Source: Alentia gelatinosa (Eukaryota; Annelida; Polychaeta; Phyllodocida; Polynoidae). Taken from it: a stretch of DNA of 64,000 bases. The position numbers and the translations under genes were made by a program. The first letter of the stretch is position 1. The number at the start of each line of letters is the position of its first letter. The stretch is taken from positions 66,510,652 through 66,574,651 of the forward strand of contig OX465583.1 in NCBI GenBank assembly GCA_950022655.1, read 5' to 3'. Shown one piece after another: positions 43,330-56,444 of the stretch. The notes under the pieces are model-generated. The model made no database searches. It saw nothing but the letters and a program-made list of their open reading frames with translations, and was not told where the DNA came from.

Positions 43330-46300
43330 GTGAGTAATTTTTTGTGTTATTACCTGTGTCAGTTGTAGTTCAGTTACTGTCGGTGTGTGTCAAATCACGT
43401 CAATTGGAGTTGCCATCGAGTCCCTACTCACCGGCACAATATCACATTCACATCGCAACCATTTTCATAAACAGAGATCCTGTTGTCAACATATAAAAAC
43501 GTCAAGTGTTCCTTATTTCGGTATATCAGTTATATATCACGATGTACCGTAATTCAGGGTTGCAGTGTGTTAAATGATCCCAGGTAATGTGGAAATGTAC
43601 CACCAGAGTTTCTAGAGTTGTGGACCTCGGTGAATTTGTTTAAGTTGTACAACTTCACGTTACAACTGCAAATCCCTTTGCCTTGTTGATTTATGCATGG
43701 GCAATATTTAAAAATTGCCAATTACACGAAACAAGTGGGTGTATTGTGGATTCAATGGGTCTGATGAGTGGACTAACTTCATATGTAACGGTATCATAAA
43801 TTATTAACTACCCTATTTCCATCCAGAAAATTCTTTGTAGTTTGATAGATCTAGGTTGAAGGCTGGATAGATCTAGATCTAGATACATTGCTGCTAAAAC
43901 ATATAAGAATTTGAGAGTATCTTTCGTACACATAGGTTCTATTTTACGGGAGTAGCACGTATGAATCTTTAGAAATAAAACTAACAAATGTGGTATAAGT
44001 AAAACGGATTGTTATCAAAGTCCCTGTTGTTGGTATTGGTAGATCTAGAGCTAGAGGCTATACATTTCAGATGATAATGGTCCACACCTTTAAAGTATAA
44101 CATTGCATTCTTTGAGAACGTTAATAATAATATGCATGTGTAATTTATAAGTTATAATAATATGCAAGTTCCGGATTTAACTAGAAGCAATTCTATTAAA
44201 AATGAGTTCCTGCATTTGTATCCAGCTACATGTTTGTAAGGAAGACCATGATCTTGATCGCGTCTCTTATTTTTAATGTGCTTTGAATTACAGGCAAGGT
44301 TCCCTTCGGTCTTAAGGTCCATCCTGACAAAGAACACCTCATCTACCCTGTTGGCTGCACAGTAGTCGTTGAAAACATCAACACGCACAAGCAGTTCTTT
44401 TTGACTGGCCACACAAACTCTATCACTTCACTCGCTGTGTCCAAAGGGGGCAGTTTGATTGCGTCGGGACAGCAAACCCACATGGGATTCAAGGTTAGTA
44501 TTCCTTTCAAATTCAATGTTCATTTATTCTAGTTTCTTTACAAACTAACTTTTAATTTGAAATAGCTATTTTCTCAAATGCATCTACATTTGAATTCGTA
44601 TTCATGAATATTTTATCCACTTTCTCCCTCTCTGGTTATAACTAAAGGTATCAGTCTTTCCTGTTAACGGTATTTAAGCACTGATTGGTCTTTATTCTAT
44701 ATTAACCTGTGTTAGCCTCACGGGTGTCTCGCCTCTTCAAATTTTAATTCTCTTCACAGGGACAGTTATGATTAATTTAACTTTGCCTTTAAAGGTCTAG
44801 ATAAATTATACATAGGATCGATTTTTGTGTAATGTTGTATTGTGGATACAAAGACTCCTTTGAGGCAGATGGCTCTATAGTTAGTAAATCATGAGCATGT
44901 TCGAGCTGAAATGCTCTACGGGCATGTTAATTTTGCATTGAAATTGTGCACCAGGAATTAAATGTGATATTTGAATATGCATGTAGTTATGGTTATGCAC
45001 AGATTGAGATTGCAAGCATCCAATACAGAACTATCGTAAAACTGGATGAGTTTTAAACTTGGCCCCTGTATGCCACGACTGGAGTTTGGCATAGTAACTT
45101 CATGAGGCGAAGCCGAGTGAAGTCTGGTGCCAACACTCCAGGAGTGTTTAATACCGTTAATGCCATTGGGTAGCTGCCTCCCAAGAAACACATTGTCTTG
45201 TCTAGAAATAACTTATGAAGGAATGCAAAGCAGTCACTTGAATAGAAAAGAGATATTCCTACTGAATAGAAAAATGCAATTAGTTTCTTTGAATAGAAAA
45301 GGCAGCCATATTTATTCTTAAATAAAAAAAACACTGCAGTTTGACGCTTTGTATATTTGTTAGTGGACGTTGTATTAATATGGGTTACTTATTGGGAGAG
45401 TTATAAACAATACAAGACGAGGCAACGTCCTTCTCCCTGAGCGATGCTACCTTGAATGACAGTTATTAGAACTGCCCCTAACCACTGTAACCATAGTGCA
45501 TTGTCAGCTGTGACATCATAGTGTCAACAACTATATCCCTGGAGTCTCTACAGTGATATGTAGAGTCTCATTAGTCAGTGTTAATATATTGTGCAATTAA
45601 TTGTCAGAGGGACTGTAGGACCCTTGTGAGTGGGATAGTTAGCAAGGTTTCGCTGGAAACAGCTAGTCAGGTATCCTATTAATCTTTGTGGTTGTCAAGG
45701 TGATCAGACAGAATCTGTTTTGTTAGAGTCTGAGCTTGGTTAGGCCACTCGAAAAAAAAACTTGTTTCTCATCACTGCGTGCATCAGAAAAAAACATTTT
45801 AGAAGATTTTTTAAAGAAATAGATGAACCTTGATAGAAATTATAAAACGTATGTGTATTTAGTATCAAATTAAAGCTCCTGATGTCAAGGATGCATTAAA
45901 TGTATAGCCAATAAAAATCTGGATACCCTGCATAAGCAGACACCCCATGTAAGTGGTCACTTTGGCCCGGATTCGAGGGTGTCTGCTTATGCGAGGTTTT
46001 ACTGTATGTCTGAAGCCCATTTTATGACACTTTAAAAGCTATTTTTGATATAGCTAAAAAAAAGTGCCCTCGTCATATTTTTCATGGCTTGGTGAGGAGA
46101 AATAAGTTTGGTTTTTTTTAGTGGCCTTAACCAACATTTTTAGCAGTATTATACTGTGTTGGATGGGAATGCTCCCAATACTACTGTTTGGAAATGTTGG
46201 TGTAGTTGCAGAGGTTACAAGTTCCCATTGTTGTGGGAATTGATCACATGAACGCCCCTATTGTGTGGGCTTTATTGATCTACCACATACATACAATTTT

Positions 46301-49300
46301 TAGACTATTACTCTGTCATTTCGACAGTGTTCCCAACCAAAAACCTGCTTGGTTCTATATCCCTTCACTCGGAATATATGCTGGGAAAATGGCCACGCCA
46401 GTGTGATGTCACTGTCATGAAGGGTGGTTGTTATGCCCCCTTGTTCTTTCAACAATGCCTCCGGGGAGATTGCATAGCAACGGTTTGGTTCTGACATGTA
46501 GTTGTCATTCTCAAGGTAGCATCGGCTGTGTATGGAAGTGTCTCTGCCTCGTATTCTAAACTGAATTAATAATGAAAAATGCTCACTGGTTGTCCTGTGT
46601 TTACCTTTTATCAAGGCTGATGTCATCGTATGGAATTATGCCGAGAAGAAACTGATGGCCAAGTTGACGCTTCACAAGGTGATGATCCAAGCGCTCGCCT
46701 TTTCTCCCAATGAAAAGTTCCTCGTCTCACTTGGCGGACGTGATGATGGAAAGTAGGTCTTCTTTATGTGATACATGTTTCATAATCTTCAATTTTTTCT
46801 TCACCTGCCTTGTACAACATATTTTTACTGTCTAACTTTAATTCATACAAATAAATTAAGTCAGTCTACCTTCAATCAGTGATCAGTCTGATGATACGTT
46901 CAACACTTTTTCTCGGTAGATAACGTTCTTATTAAAATAGGAGAAATGAATGCTGCTTAAAGGTCATATCTCTGTGTGGTGGAGCAGGATATTTGCTCAC
47001 CACTGGCGGCTGTACGGCTGCTGTAGGTCAAAACGTGCTAAAAGCTGATGAAATAACCTTTGTTACCCGCCGGCGGCGCCCGCACGGCCGCCGTACGGGC
47101 CCCGGCGGCGGATGGGCCTCCCTATAAGCATGTTTGGAAGATGCCTGATGAAGTTTAAATCTGACCTGTCTGACATAATATAATACATTGTTATATTTCA
47201 CAATTGTTTCATTTTATCCAAGAATGTCAAACCAATGACTGGTATTATGTATACTTTTCACTATTTTGATTCACAAATCATAATTGTATTTTCCAACCAA
47301 GCGGTCCTATAACATGTTGTAATGTATTCTTTGTAGCGTGGTCGTATGGGACATGTGCACGATGGAGGCGATTTGTGGCAGCCCGGCGCAGTGTCAGAGT
47401 GCCGGCATCACACACACCGTGGCCTTCGCCAACAACGAAGATCTGGTCTTCGCCACAGGAGGAGAGTATGTTATCCTCAGCTGAGTTTATATATTCCTAG
47501 TTGGTTATTTTTAATCGTAGTAGAAGTCTTTATCATGTTGTAATGGTTGCCGGATGTATCTGCCTCGAGTCCAGATAATCGTAAGGATTACCTTCTGGCA
47601 TTAAGAGCTACCCTGCAGATTTATTAGACCAGTAGGTTGGTTCGAATACTGAGTAAGCCGGTTGATATGGTAACTCCTATTCACACCAAGACCAAACACA
47701 AAGAGTTTCATAAAAAACGAGTTTTATTTACCATTCAATATGTGGCATCTGAGATCTACAGTTGTACCCTAGCACAAAGTGCTAGTAAGCAACACAGGGG
47801 AGCCGGACACGGTTAACAAAGGTTAACTTAAATAAGCCCCAGCTCAACCACCGAGACGGTATGGAAGGAAAATAAAGGAAGAAAGAAATTCTGAAGTTTC
47901 TTCGGGAAACAAAGATTTTCGAAAAGCTATAGAATATAACAAAAGAGAAATTTCTTGGCCAAAACAGTCCCATACGGGAGGTTGGCAAATAAACTGTCAG
48001 CCAGCTCAACCTGTTGCCAATTACAGGGAGCAGCTTCATACTCGTCAGCTTGCTGACCCGATTGGTATGGTGGAGCGACTGGTTTGTCATTATCAGTATA
48101 ATATGTCCGTGGCAGCACAGCCCTTCAGTGAGGCAGCACTATAAAACAGGCATAGTGTCCCACTGCTACAAGCAGACCAAAGTTGAGTTAATGTACATTT
48201 CAAGAACCAGATAGGTCAACCAATGAGTCTCAAAAGCATGTAACTAGCCTACCGAGACGTAAAACTACACAAACAAACAAGACTGCACAAGAAGTGAGAT
48301 CCCACATGGTTCCTTCTTCAAAGGAGGAGCACAGTGAGCGACCTGTTGCAGACCCAGCCTTTTATACCTGGCGGGTTGTGTAATAAGGGCGAAGTCATGG
48401 CACTTACATGCAGGGCACTTACATGCAGGGCCCAACCCTGAGTCTGAGTTTATTTATGTCACACATTTTGTTCGCTCCGTAATTTCACAAGTCGGAGACG
48501 AGTGACATTACGAAGCCAAAAAAAATGAGTGACATAAATTAACTCAAACGAGTGGCATCTAGATTTTATCCTACCCTGTTTCCAATTTTTTTCAGCATCA
48601 GAGAGTAGTGACATAAACAACACTTTATGTCACACCCATGACATAAACAAATCCCACGTTAAGCCTATGTAGTTTTTTATTAGGGGTAGGATAAAATAGG
48701 AATTCATATTTTTATTAGGTTGGCTTGTTCAGAGGAGTCCTATGTAGGCCCAGGGGTTATACATGTGTATATATAAGCCTCTTGAAATGTGTACCTTTTA
48801 AGGTTGGTGTATGCCCAAGATCTATCGATGTTCTGTCCACACGTCAGTACCGTAGATCTTCTGGATGAAGTCTTCATTAAGAATTGATAACAATCAATGA
48901 ATCACCAATAGGGAATAAAACAAAACGTGAAATAACACCTGATCGTATTTGAGCATTTCTTTTAAACACTTACTGTTTCTATGGTGTACATTTTTTTTGT
49001 TTTCATTTATTTCCCTTAGCAACACACTTCGGGTATGGAAACTTGATGTGGAGAACCGAAAAATTTGGCCCCGTGACGTCAAGATGAGCAACAAACGTAG
49101 ACAGTTCAAATGTCTGGAGGTAAAGTTCACATGTGATTTATTTTCTTAGTCATTCATTGTGGTAGCATAATAGAGGGAAACTATCTTCCAGTGAGCAAAA
49201 GTTCAAAGTTACCAGGTGAGGACCGGAAAAATTACTGCCCGAGGCGTCACCTTGTAACTTTGACTTTTGCTTACCGGTACTTGGTTTCCCTATTCCTATA

Positions 49301-52300
49301 TACCTTCAAATATTAATAAAAAATGGTTATTTCTTTACCTATGATAGCCCCAAGAAAAATGGCCACCCTTATCGAGTAACTGCAACAGCTATGTTTTCAT
49401 CCCGGCGCTCTTTATATCACATCGTCAGCCCGAGACGAAAACATCACCCTTACTACATAACTCATAATTACTGCACCCCCAGCAGCAGTATGTAATTATA
49501 GTGTTCGGAAATGGGTATATAGGAATTTTGATCAGTCACTTCTACACTAACAAAGAGAGAATATATTGGGCCTCATTCATACCAATACATAGTGGTTCAA
49601 ACCTCTCAACACACCCCAACCCAATCCCATGGAGAATAACGATGTGCTTTCAATGATTGTTTATATGGCGTGAGTTGTCTTCCTGGAATGATATCACGGA
49701 GCAGAGCCGAGTGATATCTGTGGTGGAAGACAACAAACATAATGTAAACTATTATATGAAATTGAGTGACGTTTAGATTTTATCCTTCCATGTCAAAGGT
49801 TTTTAACTTCATGTCAAGCCCGAAACATAATTATATGGTATAACCGTGGGTGACGATTTCCATGATGGGTATGATAGTACAGGTGTACATGTACTGATGT
49901 TTATCTCACCTCTGGTATTTTTGTCCCTTAGGTTAAACATTGGGAACTCGTTCTTCATGCCCTTACACGTATTACATCCCATTCTCCATGGTCTATATCT
50001 GTCGTTCATTCTTTTAGTGTGTACAGGGGTGAGATAAATACAGAAAGCAACTCGTTTTGGTCAAAGAAGTCATTCTTCAACTCGTTTGAATGCTACACGA
50101 TATTCACTCGGCTGTCACCCTCATTCATATCACTCCACATCAAACTTGTGGAAAACAACAACTTTGACCAAAACTTGTTGGTTTATTTCATTCATGTCAT
50201 TTATGTACTGATGTTATTTCTCGTGTCATGTTTCAGTTTGACGAGTGTGACTCATACCTGTACAGCGGTACCGACACAGGCGACATCATCGGAGTCAACC
50301 TCTCGTCCAACCACTTCCAGTACTGCGGCCCGAAGGAGCTGTTTAGCTGCGGCGTCACCTGCCTCACCCTCCTCAAGACGGGCCAGCTGCTCGTTGGGGC
50401 AGGCGACGGCACAGTCTGCGTCACCGAAGGCAAGGAGCAGAACTTCAAGAGAACATCGTGAGTACCACATCCTTCTGTCTGCATCGGGTAAGCCTCAAAT
50501 ACCAGTTCAGTAAACTGGTCAGCCTCAAATACCAGTTCAGTAAACTGGTCAGCCTCAAATACCAGTTTAGTAAACTGGTCAGCCTCAAATACCAGTTTAG
50601 TAAACTTGTATGCCAGTTTTCTATGTTTCCATTGAAATTCATGTTTTCATTTTTATAATCCCCAACTGAACCATTTCAAATCCTGAGCTTTCCCTTGATT
50701 TCTTAATTCCTTCTGGAATGCGTATGGAATGTGTAAACCTTGTATTGCAATAAAAAAAATATTTTAATGTTTTTTTTCTGACCCTAACTGGCATACCTGG
50801 ACATTTTCACAATTGAAAGCGTGATCAATTTCAGACGGTATTAATATCCATTTCTCAAAGGTTTAGAGTTTGTCATTTGTGTCATCTATAAAGAGAATTG
50901 TATAGTTATTCACTGACAACACATCTCTTTATTCCAGGAACTGTACTAAAATTCAAGGAGCGATCTCTTCTATCGGCTTGAGAGGAGCGGGACACCAGGT
51001 AATTTACAATATAAAAACAATGCCATCATTGGATAGGCTTCTAATTCCTTAAATTAATCCCCTTAATGATTTTTTTTTAAATAATTCATAATTCAAAGTT
51101 CCGTTGTGATACCTTGTATGTTAGATGAGATGCATTACATAGGTAATAATGCGGTTTATATAATTTGTAAGTGGCCGTTACTTTAAATTCGTTTTTTGAC
51201 AACTCTTGTTATATTTTACTTCGATAGGTCTACTAAAATATAGCAGGTAAATGACAGGTTCTTAAGTTTCTACTTAATCATCCATGGTTGAATCAAATGG
51301 ACAACCTATTCGTGTCTGTCTCTCAGTATGACCTCAAATCTGTTTTTCACAGACTGATTTTTTTATTCCCTGAATATGGGATTTATTGCTTTCCATTATT
51401 TGCACTAGATGTTCCAGCTTCAATTCATGAACTGCTTTTTTTTTTTTCTATATGAAGGTTCAACTTTTCTCAAGCACAAAAATATATTGAGCTTAAACCG
51501 TCAGTGATCCTCTGTATTTTCCTACTCGAGTGCTTCGCATGCAGTTTTCTTATTTTATCTAATTGATAATTGAGTCAACGTACTGTTTCTCCGTTCTTGA
51601 TTGTGACAGTTCCATATTTTATATTATTTTCACGTGTCAAGAGATTAATTTTTATCAAGATGCAAGGAAATTCAAGAGAGTTATTTTATTATGCTTTGTA
51701 TGAAAGATTTGTTATTTGTTTCTGACAGATGTTATTCCTTTTTCGTTATTTGTAGTTCTTCGTGGGAACTGTCGAGTCCAGTATCTACCGTTTTGCTCTC
51801 CATGACTTTTGCCATGAACTGATAGGAACCTGCCACAACGAGACCATCAACGACATCGCCTTCCCACTGTGAGTTGCAGACTTCTTCACAACTCGCTCTT
51901 TATTATCAATCGTATACAAAGCCCCCATTGAAAATGTATGGGGACTCCATAAACCACAACCCATTGTATAAAACCTGTCAGATACCATAACTGTGGTATG
52001 CGGATTCACACCTGTGGTATACGGCCTCAAAACCATGGTATAGTCCCTTTCTGCTAGAGAGCAAAGAAATAGTCCCTATTGTTAGACCCTTTAATATGGC
52101 AATAACTGGGTTTATTTTATTCGAAAAGATGGATAATAAATGCAACAAACGATGATTTTCTGGACAGGCGGCTCTGTAAACCACTCGAGGTTGACATCAT
52201 AATACACTTGCTTGTGCTCATGTATTACTACGCATCAACCACTCGTGGTTTACAGCAGCCTGTCCACAAAACCATCGATTATTGTCTATATAGATCATTT

Positions 52301-55300
52301 AGAGTAGTGTGTTCAGGGCTGGTTCCACCAACACGATGGATTTGCTGTGGTATATATTGATATATCTTACTGTGTCACGATGTGTTGTACCTTTGTCGTC
52401 TTGAAACGTAGCACGCGATGTCGTGTGTCTATTTTGGTGCTCCACCACCATGACACCTCAAGATACATCGCGACAAATAAACACGCGATTATTCAAAACC
52501 TAGTACGATTTAGCAAGACAACTAGATCGGGACTGATCTTGCTATATCTTGTGTGTTGGTCAAATCACCACTTTAGGAAAGTCATGATCTGAAGAAAGAT
52601 TTTTAGGATCAAATCAGTCGAGCTTTTAATTTAATTCTTTTCTTTGAAAGGACCAGGGGATTTAGTTGATAGATGTGGAGGTAAATCATAAAAAAACGGT
52701 AGTTATGCTTCATATGTACAAATACTTTCTCTTGAATATCACTTTACAAATAAGTCTAATTGAACAAATTTGACGTTAAACTCAACCAGCTCAAGTTGAT
52801 TGATTGCAACCTCGACTTCTTCTAAACAAACAAACTCAACAAATGTTATTTCTCATCCAGAAATTCATCAGACATTTATGGCACTGCTTCGAAACAAGAA
52901 ATTCGTATGTGGCATGCAAGCAAGAATAAGGAACTTCTGCGCATCACCAACCCCAACATGACCTGCCATGCCCTGGAGATCATGCCCGACGGGAAAAGCA
53001 TCATTACTGGTGAGTTTTACTATTTGTATTTCTCCTACAAGTATATGCAGAATTCCTTAACCCTTTCTTTACCAATTATGCCTCAAGGCACTCCCGTAGC
53101 TAGTGCAAAAGATGCCTTAAGGCATGATTTTCTATTTTCTGTTAAAATGTCATTTATCTCACCTGATTCAACATGGATCCTTTTTTCTGAGATTATGTAA
53201 AATGTCTTTAAAGTGATAATTGATAAATAACTTTTTAGTTATCACCATGGAAACATTGGCAGAAAACTTTGAATATGGTGGTAAATGATCCTCAGTCTTT
53301 GATCCTGTCAGTGTAACATGGCTAGGTTTCTTTCCTAGAAGTGTTTTAAATTTCTGGTTTTCTGCTCAGTCTTTGATCCTTTGATTTATTTGTTGTTAGG
53401 TTTATTTCCCTGTGAGTGTAACATGGCTAGGTTTATTTCCCTGTGAGTGTAACATGTCTTAGTTTATATCCCTGTGAGTGTGACATGCCTTAGTTTATAT
53501 CCCTGTGAGTGTAACATGCATTAGTTTATATCCCTGTGAGTGTAACATGGCTAGGTTTATTTCCCTGTGAGTGTAACATGTCTTAGTTTATATCCCTGTG
53601 AGTGTAACATGCCTTAGTTTATAGCCCTGTGAGTGTAACGCACCTTGGTTTATATCCCTGTGAGTGTAATATGGCTAGGTTTATTTCCCTGTGAGTGTAA
53701 CATGGCTAGGTTTATTTCCCTGTGAGTGTAACATGGCTTAGTTTATATCCCTGTGAGTGTAACACGCTTGGTTTATATCCCTGTGAGTGTAACATGTCTT
53801 GGTTGTATTCCAGGCTGGGATGACGGACGTATCCGCGTTTACTACCCGGAGTCCGGCAAACCCATGTACACCATCGAGGATGCCCACAAGCTGGGCGTGA
53901 CAGCACTCGCCTACTACACCGACTGCTGTCACATCGTCAGCGGTGGGCAGCATGGAGACGTACGCGTCTGGCAGGTGCAGTGCAAGATTGTGCCGAAGGG
54001 CTACACCTTCACCACCAAGCTGCTCTTCACACTCAAGGAGCACAAGGCCTCGGTCACCTCCATCAAGGTGAAGCAAAGCAACACGGAGTGCGTCACCTCC
54101 AGCACCGACGGCTCCTGCATCATCTGGGATCTCGCGTAAGTGTCCCTCCACCTCAGTGCGTTTTATTGTCTGGATCAACATTATTATTAGGAAACGTCCT
54201 TAGTGTGGACGAAACGGTTCCTGTTCAAGGTCAGTCGTCGATTTCATATTGCCTGATGCCATATGCAGAAGGCAGTATGAAATTGATGACTGGCCAAATG
54301 GGAGATCTGTTTTGTCCAGTCAGCACGTTTGTTGATTATTATGTACCTAAAATCTATGAAGAAACTCCATTTTAATGATTATAAGAGAGAATGTGGTGAC
54401 GGTCGTTCCAGGTCTTTTGTGTCATGAAATACATACCAAATTCAGAGCCGGAGGGAAATTTTCTGAGATGAAAGGCAGAGAATGGCATCCCTACTGTTTA
54501 GTCATTATGTTTGATTATTATCATATACCTAATATATTATGAAAAAAACAGCATCTGATGTACTTACGAAGTACACTACAGAGTGCACCTGAACATTCGC
54601 TATAGTCACAGTGCACCGGGGTATTATTTATACTGCACCCCTAGCAGCGTGTAGTATTAAATAGATTTTTGTCATAGGTGTATAATCATTGTACATAAAT
54701 AGCCCAGAACAAGTATGCGATGTCTGTGAGGTTTGGGGGGAATTTGAACACCTCTATGTGTTCGTTAGATAGTAAGTTAATCTCTGACATGATGAGTATT
54801 TAATAAGCAAAATATCTATATTTTTAATTCCGTTTATTACACACACTTCTCTGATAATCAAGCCCTGAATTTCAGGACAGTAGAAATTAAGAATATAAAA
54901 GAAAAAAAAACTTCCTTTTCCCAATTCTTAGAGGGGTGGGCCTCTGGTGGGTATAGTTATCCCTCAGTATCTCCTCCCACCATGGAGTTGTCCCATTACA
55001 CTAAGTCCATATAAGGAATAGAGTAGACCCAGTATCCAATGACTGCATTCGCAGCAAACCCTGACCTTGACCCTGACCTCCTTACATGATATTTTCTAGC
55101 GCCTTGGGACGCTTCTTCAGTCGAGAGTTGACCTACAATCTAATGGGCCACAACCACCCTCCTTTTTTGGGGAAAGCTCTCTCGGACGACAGTCTAGAAT
55201 AGTAAAAACTCATTAATTGAGATATTTATTTCTATTATTAAAGTAGTGCTGTATATAGTGATATTATATACCTAGGGCCGAACGTCTGTGAAAAACCACT

Positions 55301-56410
55301 AAAGGTGCAGTATTGATAATGTTCAGGCTCAGTTAGACATAGTGAATCAGCTATGTTTCAATGACTTAGGAAGTGAAGACCTTGAATGCCAATTGCTACA
55401 GGCTCACTAACTACATTTTCTCTTAATATCTTGAGATCAAGCCATGACTACAGTAGGGCATTGTAACGCACCACACACTCTGATCCATGACTACAGTAGG
55501 GCATCACCTTTTATCTCACCCCTAGTATTTTTTCTCCATAGACTTATCATTGGAAACTCGTATCAAACGCCCATTAGATATTTAGGAAAAATATCCAATG
55601 GGGGATTATGTCACAAATCTTAGCCCATTAGTCAATATTAAGGGTGAGATAAATTCAGAAACCCATTCAAGTTTAGTGTCAGAGCTCGATCCCATCTTGT
55701 TTGAATCACTACGTAATTCAAACTCGATGGATAGTAACACACCACACACTCTCTAATCCATGAATACAGTAGGGCATCACCTTGTAAAGCACCACACACT
55801 CTCTGATCCAATATCTGTCTAACATTTCAGAAAGCAGTGCAGATGTCAGATGATCCGCGTCAACACACTCTTCAAGTACGTGTGCTACCACCCCCAGGAG
55901 CACCAGATCATCACCACCGGCACCGACCGCAAGGTGGGCTACTTCGAGTCCTTCGACGGATCCACCATCCGCGAACTGGAGGGCTCCAAGTCGGGTTCAA
56001 TCAACGGCATGGACATCTCCAAAGAAGGCACCTACTTTGTGTCTGGAGGAGACGATCGCCTCATCAAGGTAAGACATTGCTGTCTTATATATTAGAAAAT
56101 GATGACCTTAAATAGGAATAATTATTATCTTATTTATATATTCTTTTTCGTACCCCAACTGATATCCCTTGCTAAAACAGGCCCCTGCCCCCCGAGGGGA
56201 GAGGCCGGCCCGCCCCTGCCCCCCCCCCGAGGGGAGAGGCCGGCCCGCCCCTGCCCCCCCCGAGGGTAGAGGCGGACCCGGGGCAGGCCTGCCCCTCTCC
56301 CCCCGAGGCGGGCCTGCCCCTGCCCCCTCTCGGGGAGAGGCGGGCCAGCCCCTGCCCCCGGAGGGGAGAGGCGGGCCAGCTGCCCCCGGAGGGGAGAGGC
56401 GGGCCAGCCC

Positions 56411-56444
<34 letters not shown>

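Noticed and set aside
47560..47680. Possible tRNA gene or tRNA-derived SINE around GGTTCGAATAC
   Set aside because: Only a B-box-like word is present. No A-box at the right distance and no acceptor stem pairing.
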